Assembly: GCA_021776525.1 (NCBI GenBank)
Contig: JAJFFT010000004.1
Location: forward strand, 408,499 to 472,498
Length of the DNA: 64,000 bases
Reading direction: 5' to 3'
From: Robiginitomaculum sp.
GTDB taxonomy: Bacteria > Pseudomonadota > Alphaproteobacteria > Caulobacterales > Maricaulaceae
Position 1 is the first letter of the stretch, and each line of letters opens with the position of its first letter. Below are positions 34,288 through 43,530 of this stretch, in pieces. Both the position numbers and the translations under genes were made by a program. A model generated the notes under the pieces. That model was given only the letters and a program-made list of their open reading frames with translations, ran no database searches and was not told where the DNA came from.

Positions 34288-35277
34288 TTAGGCACGACTA
34301 TAGAAGTCGCGGGCCAGGGAAACAACGTGTTTGGCTTGCGTCTTGGTGAAGTTCACATCGTTAAACAGATTAAGTATGTCATCGCCTAAGCCTTCGGCCA
34401 CAGGACAGGGCGCACCGCCAAACAAGGCGGGCGATGGATAATAATGCGCCGAGGCAAAAAGTCCTTCGCGGAACAACAGTTCCAAAAATTTGTCGCGGGT
34501 TTTGGCACGCACATTATAACGCCAGTCATGGGCCGGGTCTGACAGCGAAATAACGCCCTTAAGACCTTGAAGGCCGTCACGATAAATGGCGTTTAGCTGT
34601 CGTTTGTGGGCCAATGCTTTGGGAAGGTTTCGCGAAATCCTGAGCTGTAATTCTGGCCAGTTTGGTCCGGCGCTGCTGTCAATCCATGGGGCCAGCAGCG
34701 CGCGCGTATCACTGTCAAAAATCTGCCCCTTGGCCATGGCAGCTTTATAGCGCCGGGTCAGGTCGCTATCGGCTTTTTCGGCCTCAGCCGGGTCAAGTTT
34801 TGGGGGCGCATGATAGGCGAGGCCCTTGGCAAATATTCCATATCCGCCGCCGCCAAGGTCCAGCACCTTGCCGTGCCCTGTGCTGTAAATTACGGCATCA
34901 ACACCATGGGCCAGATGCGCATCAATATCTGTTTTTGGCACGCACAAAGCCCGATCATCGACCAGCAATGCACCGTCCGGCAAAGCGGTGCGTAAAGTGC
35001 GCAAATCCGCCTCTGCATCGGGCGCAAAGCCATAACTGTGCACATAAATCACCCCGGCGGTGGTGTCGGTGATCTTTGCTGCGGCGCGTTCCACGTCCAT
35101 GCACAGGCTGTGCGGGTTAAGGTCGATAAAATCAAACGTTGCACCCGCCTGCATCAGGGCCAATGGAACGGCCGGACAGACATTGGCGGGCAGCAGCCAG
35201 TGGCCATCTTTACGGCTGTTGGCGAGGCTGTAGATCAGGGCCGAGGCCCGCGCCGCCGTGACAATGCGCCCGGTCAT
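34288..35277 (-). CDS. Divergent DegT/DnrJ/EryC1-fold aminotransferase-like protein
   Basis: The 329-residue protein has the fold-type I pattern: LLPANVCPAVPLALMQAG, FIDLNPHSLCMDVE, VHSYGFAP, LLVDDRALC and STGHGKVLDLGGGGYG, where K aligns with the PLP lysine. It is shorter than standard sugar aminotransferases and lacks their N-terminal part, so activity on sugars is uncertain. The start overlaps the stop of the upstream sulfotransferase. Confidence 0.65.
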   Translation of the reverse strand: MTGRIVTAARASALIYSLANSRKDGHWLLPANVCPAVPLALMQAGATFDFIDLNPHSLCMDVERAAAKITDTTAGVIYVHSYGFAPDAEADLRTLRTALPDGALLVDDRALCVPKTDIDAHLAHGVDAVIYSTGHGKVLDLGGGGYGIFAKGLAYHAPPKLDPAEAEKADSDLTRRYKAAMAKGQIFDSDTRALLAPWIDSSAGPNWPELQLRISRNLPKALAHKRQLNAIYRDGLQGLKGVISLSDPAHDWRYNVRAKTRDKFLELLFREGLFASAHYYPSPALFGGAPCPVAEGLGDDILNLFNDVNFTKTQAKHVVSLARDFYSRA

Positions 35278-36413
35278 GACGGGGTCACCGCATTGCGCAC
35301 ATTCTGGTAATGCGCGGCATTGATAAAGGCCGCGGGGTTGGCGTTTTTGCGCGCATCATTCAAAGATGCCCAGCGTTGCAGCTCTTCATCGCGGCGGGTT
35401 GCGTCATAGGCATAATGGGCCAGTGCATCGCGGCTTAGATAATCCGTTTTTGGTCCAGCCACCAAGGCCGCCTCAACACCCTCTTGTGCCAGTTTTGGCG
35501 TGTACCCGGTCATCAGCATTTCACCAAAGGTCAGCGCCTCGATAAAGGCGCGTTGGTCCGCAGGCAGGACATCGCGATAACGCCCGACGGCTTTACCGGA
35601 TATGCCGTCAAACTGGTCAAACGAGGAGTTTCCGTGCCAGTCCTGACCGTTTTGCGTATGCAAAGAAAACTCAGTTTTTGCACCGGGAACACCAATCCAG
35701 CCATGCCAGTTTTGCCAATGCTGTTGTGGATCGCCGATCAGATCTTCGTAACGTACGCAAACGACATCCGGGTGATCAGCATAACGGGCAAAGGCGGCCG
35801 CCGATTTGCGCCATTGGCGGGCCATGAATAAAAGCGGCCGAGGCTGGCCGGTATGAGTGTCTGCGCTGCCATAATATAAAGATGCAGCAATATCGCGCGG
35901 GTCGCGCAGGATCAGCATGATCTTGACGCCGTGTTCCAGAAAATACGGGATAAATTCTTCGGCCCCGGTCTCCTTCCACGCCCATGCTGAAATCTCGTGG
36001 GCTGGTTTTTGTGCAAAAACCTCAAAATAATGATCGGCAAAAGCGGCCAGATGACCACCGGTCCAAACCTCCAAAGCCCGCATTGGATTTTCCGGTTTGA
36101 AATACTGGCCGGAATAATCGTGCATGGCCTTTAGGGCGTCGCCAACAAACCCCGAAGATATGTCGAGCGTGTTCAGGAAGGCAAAGAAGTCATTTTCCGG
36201 ATAGGCATTTTCAAACTGCAGATCGCTCAACGGCGCGGCGCAAAGCCGTTTCGCCGCGCCATTGTGTTTCAAAAATGCGGTTTTGATTTGGGTGAGCAGC
36301 AAAGGCAAAGGCTGAGAAAAACAATCAAGACCCGAAATGCCCCACAGCATTTTATCGACCAAAGTGGTGCCGGATCGTGGTGCGCCGGTGATCAATATGC
36401 GCGTGGTGCTCAT
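35274..36413 (-). CDS. Sulfotransferase family protein
   Basis: The 379-residue protein has a PAPS-binding loop ILITGAPRSGTTLVDKML (about residues 6-22) and a second phosphate-binding segment VKIMLILRDPRDIAASLYYG. It differs strongly from the sulfotransferase at 33275, so the two probably act on different acceptors. It overlaps both neighbours by ATGA. Confidence 0.85.
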   Translation of the reverse strand: MSTTRILITGAPRSGTTLVDKMLWGISGLDCFSQPLPLLLTQIKTAFLKHNGAAKRLCAAPLSDLQFENAYPENDFFAFLNTLDISSGFVGDALKAMHDYSGQYFKPENPMRALEVWTGGHLAAFADHYFEVFAQKPAHEISAWAWKETGAEEFIPYFLEHGVKIMLILRDPRDIAASLYYGSADTHTGQPRPLLFMARQWRKSAAAFARYADHPDVVCVRYEDLIGDPQQHWQNWHGWIGVPGAKTEFSLHTQNGQDWHGNSSFDQFDGISGKAVGRYRDVLPADQRAFIEALTFGEMLMTGYTPKLAQEGVEAALVAGPKTDYLSRDALAHYAYDATRRDEELQRWASLNDARKNANPAAFINAAHYQNVRNAVTPS

Positions 36414-37120
36414 TGTATAACGCCCTTTGGGGCGGGCGAGCTCAGCACAAGCTCCCGCGCTTTTGGACCATGGTTCATCAACACATCTATGATTGCCATA
36501 TGGCTTTCAAAGCCCGGATAGCCTTGCGTGTAATGGGGGTGCTGGTAATCCTGAAAAACCGTTTCAATGCCCTTATCACGTAAAATCTGCGGGTTTAGAT
36601 AATCCGCCGCCGCCGCGCCGGTATAATAGACGTCGGCCTTAACGGCCTTGCACAGCGCCAAAATACGCTCCACCGGGCCGTCGCTGTGATAGCGCATCTG
36701 CGAGGCTAAATGGATTTTCGGGGTGATGCCAAGATAAGCCGCAAAGTCGCGGATCAGCCTGATGGTTAAATCGCAAAGAAGCGGCGGCGATTCGCTAAGA
36801 ACCGGTTCCAGTATCGCGTATATCTCGTCAAAAAACGGTGCTTTGCGATAGTTTTGGGCGATCGATTGCAGATGTTTCTGCGCCCATTTGCTGTGGTCGC
36901 TGATGGCGATTTTGTTTAAGGGGCTGTTGAGGCCGCCTTTGCGTACCGGCACGGTCAGCCAGCACCAGCCATCCTTGGTGCGGATACGGTTACGATTGCG
37001 CCAATCCTGTTTGGTGTATTGCACATCATCCAGAATGATAAAATCATCGCAACGCGCCATCAGCTCGAAATATCCCATCCAGGGCAGATAAGCCGGTTGC
37101 ATAATGGCCAGAACGGTCAT
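36410..37120 (-). CDS. WbqC family protein
   Basis: The 236-residue protein matches WbqC-like proteins: VLAIMQPAYLPWMGYFELMA, FIILDDVQYTKQDWRNRNRI, then WLTVPVRKGG and a C-terminal HPHYTQGYPGFES. The family is found in O-antigen and surface glycan clusters; its reaction is not firmly known. It overlaps both neighbours by ATGA. Confidence 0.87.
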   Translation of the reverse strand: MTVLAIMQPAYLPWMGYFELMARCDDFIILDDVQYTKQDWRNRNRIRTKDGWCWLTVPVRKGGLNSPLNKIAISDHSKWAQKHLQSIAQNYRKAPFFDEIYAILEPVLSESPPLLCDLTIRLIRDFAAYLGITPKIHLASQMRYHSDGPVERILALCKAVKADVYYTGAAAADYLNPQILRDKGIETVFQDYQHPHYTQGYPGFESHMAIIDVLMNHGPKARELVLSSPAPKGVIQ

Positions 37121-38070
37121 GGTTCTGGCTCGTCTCTGGGGGCCAGTTCGGGCATAAACAGGCTGATGATCAGACCCATTGATGCTGCGGTAACCACCGC
37201 CAGACGCAGTAAAATCGCGGCGCTGACGCTTAAAGCCGCCGGCATGCCAAACAGAGCCGCCACCCCCGCGACCGCCCCTTCGCGCAGGCCCAACCCGCCA
37301 AAGGCCAGCGGCAAAAGCGTGATCAAGGTGCCGGTGACGCTGGCCAGCAGCGCAATGAAATAGCTAAAGCTTTGATGCAGGGCCAAAAAGATCAGCCACA
37401 ATGATATGCCGCGCAGTAAAATCACCAAAAGGCTGATCATCCATATGCGTGTGTTCAAAGTGCGCAAAGCATTGGCCCCCAGTGTCAGGCGTTCGGCCAT
37501 TGCCGGCGAGGCAAAACGCGGCACCACGGTGAACAGCACCCACAAGGCCACCAGCGTAAAACCGCCAAGCGCCACTACCCCAAACCCAACCTGACGGGCA
37601 AAACCGCTTAGGGCCGTGTCATCACTGGTCATCAGATAAAGTGCCGCGATCAGGGCAATAAGTGCGGTCATGGCGATGCCGGCAAGACGTGCCGCCAAAA
37701 GGTGCGCGGCGGATTTGGACAGGCTGGCCTCGCCCTTGGCATAGCCCATGGCCCGATAGGCATCACCGGTCAAAAAACCAAACCCCATTTGCGAGAAAAA
37801 CGCCCCGCGCAGCGCAAGGCGCAAATGTTGATGATAGGGCAGGCCATCCGTCGGGGCCATGGAATGCAGGCGCAGTGCGTCTAGGGCAAACACGCTGCCA
37901 CGGACCACAACCGCCAGTGCCAAAAGGGCCAGATTGGCGCCGACGGCAGCCTTGAAGGCGGCCCGTACGTCAATCAGCGTGAAAATAAAATAGAGCAGGC
38001 CGACACTGATTATGACTTTCAAAACCAGAAAGAAAGCGCGGCGCAATGATGGGTTGGTCAATTGTGACAC
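37117..38070 (-). CDS. Flippase-like membrane protein (LPG synthase TM-region family)
   Basis: The 317-residue polytopic protein fits the lysylphosphatidylglycerol-synthase membrane-region/AglD-like family: about eight helices with RGSVFALDALRLH, GFGFLTGDAYRAMGYAK and PLAFGGLGLREGAVAG. It lacks the soluble aminoacyl domain, so lipid-linked sugar handling is more likely than lysinylation. It sits in the middle of the glycan operon. Confidence 0.8.
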   Translation of the reverse strand: MSQLTNPSLRRAFFLVLKVIISVGLLYFIFTLIDVRAAFKAAVGANLALLALAVVVRGSVFALDALRLHSMAPTDGLPYHQHLRLALRGAFFSQMGFGFLTGDAYRAMGYAKGEASLSKSAAHLLAARLAGIAMTALIALIAALYLMTSDDTALSGFARQVGFGVVALGGFTLVALWVLFTVVPRFASPAMAERLTLGANALRTLNTRIWMISLLVILLRGISLWLIFLALHQSFSYFIALLASVTGTLITLLPLAFGGLGLREGAVAGVAALFGMPAALSVSAAILLRLAVVTAASMGLIISLFMPELAPRDEPEP

Positions 38071-38075
38071 GGTGC

Positions 38076-39878
38076 TTATTCCTTCATGCCCGGAACCGCC
38101 GGGGATGGATCAGACAAACGGGGCAGGGGGGCCAGAAGCACAATATCGCGTTTGATATATGGCGCAAAGGCCGTCGCGGCGACTTTATAATCGCGCTTGA
38201 ATACCAATCCACGGGCCACAATAGGGGCCGGGTCGAGGCGATACTTATATCCCGGCGCATCCAAAACCCAGGCGCGGGCCAATTCTTCATCGCTCATTCT
38301 ATCAATAATTTTTGCCAGAAAATCGTCCGAGCCTTTATAGGTGCTGAGCAACCATGCCGTATAGGGCGGGCGGGCCTGTAAATGGTATTGCACCATGGGC
38401 ATGCGCCCGGTCAGGTCGATCAAAATTGGACGCTGCTCCGCCGGTCCCATCTGATCAGCTGCGGTACTCAACGCGTCAAAAAATGCTTTGGTTTCGGGAT
38501 CGGTTCTGATGGTGCTGTGGCCGCCGCGAATTTGCGTTGGCTGGTTTTGCCCGGCCAGCGGTGTCGTCAGACGATAGGGGGCCTGCGTAAAATGCGTATA
38601 GGTCACCAACATCGCCAAACCCAGTGCACTGGCCATGGATAAGGCCCAGATCACGCCGCCCTGTCGGGCCATTTGTAAGGCCACAAGGGCGCAAGCCAGT
38701 ACCGTAAAGACACTGGCAATCCCGGCCTTGCCCAGCCAATAACCGGTGCCAAAAATGGTAAAGCTTTGGGTGGCCAGCACCAACAACACGCAAACCCCGG
38801 CAAGGCGAGCATAAAAAATACGCTGATCTTTTTGGCTGGCCAGCACAGTGGCAAAAAAGCTGGTCAGAATGGCTATCAGGCCCAAATTATCCAGATAATA
38901 GGCAAAGGGGTTGAGTGATAGTTGGGTGATGCCGTCTGTTTGCTGCCAGAATATGCTTTGTATCCAGACCAGGCCTATCCCGGCCAGCACGGCCCCGCCG
39001 TTTTTTACGGCATCAGGTTTGATCAAATTTTGCGCGATACCTTGCACGCTGGCTGCACCGCCAAAGGCGGCCATCAACACCGCCCATGGGGCCAGATGAA
39101 AAATAGAGGTGAGTTCTTTGTTCAAAAGACCAAAGCTGTCGCGCGCCAATTGTGTAGTGCCCAGCACATCGCGTTTGCTCAACCCGCCGGAAATACGCTC
39201 AAGCGTTACAGAGAGAGGCTCGATAAAAACCTGTACCATCACAAAAAACAAAGCCGCGCCCAGTATTGCAAAAAGTGCCAGCTGGACCAGCTTTTTAAGA
39301 GACAGATTGCCCATGATCAGCACCAGTGCGACGCTGATCAGCATCAGAGACAGGGCGGTCACAGGGCGTGTGGCGACAAGGCCCAGACCGGCAAAACCAG
39401 CCAGCATGGCCAACCCACGAAAGGATGCGCTGGTGGGGTCATTCTGCCGGGTCAGTGCGAAAACCGCACCCAGAACCAGCGCCATCAAAATAACCCCGAC
39501 GGAGTTATATGAAGGGTCCGCCAGCCAGTAAAAATAAAATATAGCCCCGCCGCCAGCCCCGGCTGCGGCCAGCAAGGCCTCTTGGGGATAGTGGTGCCGG
39601 GTTTGATCCAAAACGACCCGTCCGGCGGCGATAAACAGGCTTGCGCAACTGCCCATGAGGAGCACATAGATCGCCAGGCGATTGACCCAGATGTTATCTG
39701 GCAAGGGTAACAGACGCCAGATCAGCATAAACTGGGTGCTCATCATGTCGATGTCGGCAAAATGGCGCAGGCTGACATAATAATGCCCGGTATCGGAAAC
39801 ATCGAGGCCGCGATTAAGCAGCATCAATACGCTGATTGGCAAAGCCAGAAAGGCCGCCCCAATCAGGCCGCTGATCAT
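38076..39878 (-). CDS. Large polytopic membrane protein, possibly a GT-C glycosyltransferase
   Basis: The 600-residue protein has about eleven membrane helices and a soluble C-terminal part (about residues 470-600). The first periplasmic loop contains LDVSDTGHYY, similar to the acidic loop motif of GT-C enzymes that use lipid-linked sugars. The family is not otherwise recognised. Its position between the aminotransferase and the flippase-like gene supports a glycan assembly role. Confidence 0.6.
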   Translation of the reverse strand: MISGLIGAAFLALPISVLMLLNRGLDVSDTGHYYVSLRHFADIDMMSTQFMLIWRLLPLPDNIWVNRLAIYVLLMGSCASLFIAAGRVVLDQTRHHYPQEALLAAAGAGGGAIFYFYWLADPSYNSVGVILMALVLGAVFALTRQNDPTSASFRGLAMLAGFAGLGLVATRPVTALSLMLISVALVLIMGNLSLKKLVQLALFAILGAALFFVMVQVFIEPLSVTLERISGGLSKRDVLGTTQLARDSFGLLNKELTSIFHLAPWAVLMAAFGGAASVQGIAQNLIKPDAVKNGGAVLAGIGLVWIQSIFWQQTDGITQLSLNPFAYYLDNLGLIAILTSFFATVLASQKDQRIFYARLAGVCVLLVLATQSFTIFGTGYWLGKAGIASVFTVLACALVALQMARQGGVIWALSMASALGLAMLVTYTHFTQAPYRLTTPLAGQNQPTQIRGGHSTIRTDPETKAFFDALSTAADQMGPAEQRPILIDLTGRMPMVQYHLQARPPYTAWLLSTYKGSDDFLAKIIDRMSDEELARAWVLDAPGYKYRLDPAPIVARGLVFKRDYKVAATAFAPYIKRDIVLLAPLPRLSDPSPAVPGMKE

Positions 39879-39889
39879 GTAGCGCGGCG

Positions 39890-41062
39890 TTACGATGTGC
39901 CCAGTCCATTTTCAAGCAGAAAATCGCTTAAACTCTCCAACACCAGTGCCAGATCTTCATCACTCATGGCACTGTAAAGCGGCAGGCGCAGCAGCGTTTC
40001 AGCCGTATCAATGGTGTGGGACAATGCGCCCGAGGCGCGCCCGTATTTCAAGCCTGCCGGGGTCAGATGCAGAGGCACATAATGGGGTGCGGTCATCACA
40101 CCGCGATCCCGCATAAAGGCGGCGCAGGCATCGCGCAGGGCATTATTGGCAAACCGAATGCCATAAATATGAGCATTATGGCTGGCGGCGCCAGGAATAT
40201 GGGGGGTGCGGATTGAATTGATCCGTCCAAATTGCGCTTCATAAGCCTCCCAGATACGAAGACGGGCCTGGGTCAGCGCCGCCTCGCGCTGCATTTGTCC
40301 CAAAAGAACCGCAGCGGCCAGTTCGCTCAGCAAATAGGACGAGCCAAGCACCCGCCATTCATATTTGGCCACTGTCCCGCGCAAAAAATCGGCCCGGTCG
40401 GTGCCCTTGTCGCGGATGAACTCGGATGGTTTGATCAAGGCCGGATCATTGACCAGCAAAGCCCCGCCTTCGCCGCAGGTGATGTTTTTGGTGTGATGAA
40501 AGCTGAACGCACCCATGGCCCCAAAACTGCCTAGCGCCTTGCCGTTCCAGCTGGCCCCAACCGCCTGCGCCGCGTCTTCCAGCAGCACCAGATTATGTTC
40601 GGCGCACAGGGCTTCGAAGGCCTCCATTTCACAACCCACTCCGGCATAATGGACCAGCATAATGGCACGGGTTTTGGGGGTGATGGCTTTACGGGCGGCC
40701 TCGACATCCAAATTCATGGTCAGCGGGTCAATATCGGCAAACACCGGAACCGCGCCGCGCAACGCAAAGGCATTGGCGGTCGAAACAAAGGTAAAGGCCG
40801 GGACAATAACCTCGTCGCCGGGACCAAGTTCCAGCGCCAGTGCCATCATCTCCAGCGCCGCAGTGCAGGACGGGGTGATCAGTGCGCGTTGCGCGCCGGT
40901 GCTTTTTTGCAGCCGGGCTTCACATTCGCGGGTTTGGGTGCCGCCGCCTTCCAGCCGTCCGCTGGCAATGGCCTCTTCAAAGGCCAGCCGTTCTTCGCGC
41001 CCGTAATCGGGGCGGCAAAAGGGGACTCGTATTGGTATCGATTGCGGGGGCGTTTTCACCAT
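39890..41062 (-). CDS. wecE: WecE-type sugar aminotransferase (dTDP-4-amino-4,6-dideoxygalactose transaminase)
   Basis: The 390-residue PLP enzyme of the DegT/DnrJ/EryC1 family has VPAFTFVSTANAF, EDAAQAVGASWNGKALG and SFHHTKNITCGEGGAL (Schiff-base lysine in HTKN), with the WecE-like HYVPLHLTPAGLKYG near the end. It should make an amino-dideoxy sugar nucleotide. ATG 41062 is used; the 29 codons upstream are not family-like. It is the first gene of the glycan operon. Exact sugar stereochemistry is not certain. Confidence 0.83.
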   Translation of the reverse strand: MVKTPPQSIPIRVPFCRPDYGREERLAFEEAIASGRLEGGGTQTRECEARLQKSTGAQRALITPSCTAALEMMALALELGPGDEVIVPAFTFVSTANAFALRGAVPVFADIDPLTMNLDVEAARKAITPKTRAIMLVHYAGVGCEMEAFEALCAEHNLVLLEDAAQAVGASWNGKALGSFGAMGAFSFHHTKNITCGEGGALLVNDPALIKPSEFIRDKGTDRADFLRGTVAKYEWRVLGSSYLLSELAAAVLLGQMQREAALTQARLRIWEAYEAQFGRINSIRTPHIPGAASHNAHIYGIRFANNALRDACAAFMRDRGVMTAPHYVPLHLTPAGLKYGRASGALSHTIDTAETLLRLPLYSAMSDEDLALVLESLSDFLLENGLGTS

Positions 41063-41124
41063 AGAGTGGTGATAGCCAGTGCGCCTTAACGGGTCAAAAG
41101 ATTTGTGCGGACAGTCCCGTGCGT

Positions 41125-41454
41125 TCAGATGGAAAAACTGGTGCCACAACCACAGCCGGTTTTGGCGTTGGGGTTGTTGATTTTGAAGGCTGCGCCGATC
41201 AACTCGTCCGAATAATCAATTTCCGAACCGGTCAGAAAATCCAGAGATATACTGTCTACCAGTACCGTAGCGCCATCGCGCTCAATGATCAGATCATCCT
41301 TTTCTGGGCCATCAGCAAAGTCAAAAGTGTAGGAGAACCCCGAACAGCCGCCGCCGACCACCGCAACGCGCAAAGCGGTTTTCTCGTGCTTTGCCATAAT
41401 GGCATTGATGCGCTTGGCCGCAGCCGAAGAAAGGCGCACGTCTGTGTTGCTCAT
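41125..41454 (-). CDS. erpA: ErpA/IscA-type iron-sulfur cluster insertion protein
   Basis: The 109-residue A-type carrier has the three conserved cysteines: C37 in GGGCSGF, and C101 and C103 in GCGCG. It passes Fe-S clusters to target proteins in the cytoplasm. It is divergent from dgt, an arrangement common in alphaproteobacteria, with promoters within 41455-41536. Confidence 0.93.
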   Translation of the reverse strand: MSNTDVRLSSAAAKRINAIMAKHEKTALRVAVVGGGCSGFSYTFDFADGPEKDDLIIERDGATVLVDSISLDFLTGSEIDYSDELIGAAFKINNPNAKTGCGCGTSFSI

Positions 41455-41536
41455 GGGTTTTGCTCCACCTTAGCAGTAGGAATAAAGATCAGTTTTCGTT
41501 ATATGGGGGCATCTTGCATTATTTCAAAGTAAATTC

Positions 41537-42727
41537 ATGTCAGAAACTTTCACTATTCCGCCGCGTGCGCCCTTTGCCTCTGATCCGTTGCAGACGCGTG
41601 GACGGCTTTTCAAACAGGCCCCCAGCGCCACCCGTACGGCGTTTCAGCGCGACCGGGACCGGGTTATACACTGTACGGCATTTCGTCGTCTGAAGCACAA
41701 GACACAAGTGTTCGTTGCCCATGCCGATGATTATTATCGCACGCGCCTGACCCACTCGCTGGAAGTGGCGCAAATCGCCCGCTCCATCGCGCGAGTGCTG
41801 GGGCTGGATGAGGATCTGGCTGAGACATTGGCGCTGGCTCATGATCTGGGGCATCCGCCCTTTGGTCATGCCGGTGAAGATGTGCTGGATGAGGCCATGA
41901 AAAATTATGATGGCTTTGATCATAACGCGCAGACTTTACGTATTGTGACGCAGATGGAGCATGTCTATCCGGATTTTGATGGGCTAAATCTGACATGGGA
42001 AACTCTGGAAGGTGTGGTCAAGCATAACGGGCCTTTGGTGAAAACAGAGGGCGAGCGGACGGGCCTGCCCTGGGCTTTTACTAAATTTGAAGGCTGGGAT
42101 TGGCTGGAGCCACATACCTTCGCCGGACCAGAGGCACAGGTCGCCGCACTGGCCGACGATATCGCCTATAACAATCATGACATTGATGATGGTCTGCGCG
42201 CCGGGATTATTACCACCCAGCAATTGCTGGAGCTGCCTCTGGTGGGCACCACTTTTGAAGAGGTGATGGCCGAGCATCCTGGCCTGTCGTCCAACCGGGT
42301 TATCCGCGAGGCGGTGCGCCGACTGATCGGCAAGTGGGTCAATGATTTGCTGGTTGAATCGCGCGGCCGCATTGCTGCGGCCAATCCGCAAAGCGCCGAT
42401 GATGTCAGGGCTATGTCGGCGCCTTTGATCGGGTTTTCGGATGATATGCTGGTCAATATCAATGCGCTGCGTAAATTCCTTTTGGAAAAAATGTATCGTC
42501 ATTACACGGTGAACCGCACCCGGACCAAAGCGCGCCGGGCGGTTCGTGAATTGTTTGATGCCTTGTTGAACGAGCCAGATTTGCTGGATAACGAGCTGTA
42601 CCCCCAAACCGACGGGCCACGGGGCAAGGCAACGGCGCGTGTGGTCTGTGACCACATTGCGGGTATGACCGATACTTTTGCGATGGAAGAGCATCGCCGT
42701 CTGTTATCTATGGACAGCACTCTTTAA
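41537..42727 (+). CDS. dgt: dGTPase-like deoxynucleotide triphosphohydrolase
   Basis: The 396-residue HD-domain protein shows RDRDRVIHCTAFRRLKHKTQVF, the H of TRLTHSLEVAQIAR, the HD pair in LAHDLGHPPFGHAGE, and a later D in LADDIAYNNHDIDDG. It hydrolyses dNTPs to nucleosides and triphosphate. Relatives have argS next, but here the SPOR gene follows after 57 bases. Confidence 0.92.
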   Translation: MSETFTIPPRAPFASDPLQTRGRLFKQAPSATRTAFQRDRDRVIHCTAFRRLKHKTQVFVAHADDYYRTRLTHSLEVAQIARSIARVLGLDEDLAETLALAHDLGHPPFGHAGEDVLDEAMKNYDGFDHNAQTLRIVTQMEHVYPDFDGLNLTWETLEGVVKHNGPLVKTEGERTGLPWAFTKFEGWDWLEPHTFAGPEAQVAALADDIAYNNHDIDDGLRAGIITTQQLLELPLVGTTFEEVMAEHPGLSSNRVIREAVRRLIGKWVNDLLVESRGRIAAANPQSADDVRAMSAPLIGFSDDMLVNINALRKFLLEKMYRHYTVNRTRTKARRAVRELFDALLNEPDLLDNELYPQTDGPRGKATARVVCDHIAGMTDTFAMEEHRRLLSMDSTL

Positions 42728-42784
42728 GCTGAGGACCATAAATAAGTGATTCGCACGTAAGATAAGAGGCAGAGCAGGAAACTG

Positions 42785-43528
42785 ATGGTTGAGAAGGACG
42801 ACAGCATTTACGCGCCCTCCCATGATCGGGATGGATTTGATGCGCGTAGTGATGGTGATGAAAATCGCGGACCGCTATTGCTGGTGGTCACCGTGGCGGT
42901 GCTGCTGGCTTTTGCGGCGGTGGTGTATACCGCTTATCATCAGGGATTGCGCAAAGGTGGCCGTGATGCGGCCCCCCATGTCAGCGCCCCATCCGGGCCA
43001 ATGAAAATCCGCCCCACTGAAACCCATGGCACACCGACCCCCAATTTGGGCAATCGGGCTTATGAACCACTGGACGACATCAAAGCCGCGCCGGTTGAGG
43101 AGATTAAAACCGCGCCCCTAAGCGAAGAGCCGCTGGCCCGACCAACCCGCGCCCAGGTGGCCCCGCCGCCGGTCAGCGAAAAACCTGCCCCGGCCCCGGT
43201 GCAGTTGCAACCCAAAGCACAACCACAGCCCAAGCCCGTGGTGGTTGATAAACCGGCCCCCAAAACGGCGGTCAGTGAAGGAGCGTTTTTAGTGCAAATT
43301 GCGGCGTTTCGCTCTGAAGGTCAGGCTCTGGCTGCATGGACTGCACTGGCCTCACGGCTATCGGGTCCAACCGCAGGATTGACGCCGGATGTCCAGCGCG
43401 CCGATCTGGGTGCCAAAGGCGTCTATTACCGGCTGCGTGCGTCCAGCTTTGCCAGTAGCGATACCGCCACATCATTTTGTGACCAGCTGAAAGCGGCAGG
43501 GCGGGATTGCATCGTGGTGCGCCGTTGA
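42785..43528 (+). CDS. SPOR domain membrane protein
   Basis: The 247-residue protein has a cytoplasmic tail, one membrane helix (PLLLVVTVAVLLAFAAVVY), a proline/lysine-rich linker and a C-terminal SPOR domain (FLVQIAAFRSEGQALAAW ... YYRLRASSF). SPOR domains bind denuded peptidoglycan at division sites. It precedes nagZ, overlapping or nearly so. Confidence 0.88.
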   Translation: MVEKDDSIYAPSHDRDGFDARSDGDENRGPLLLVVTVAVLLAFAAVVYTAYHQGLRKGGRDAAPHVSAPSGPMKIRPTETHGTPTPNLGNRAYEPLDDIKAAPVEEIKTAPLSEEPLARPTRAQVAPPPVSEKPAPAPVQLQPKAQPQPKPVVVDKPAPKTAVSEGAFLVQIAAFRSEGQALAAWTALASRLSGPTAGLTPDVQRADLGAKGVYYRLRASSFASSDTATSFCDQLKAAGRDCIVVRR

Positions 43529-43530
43529 GC

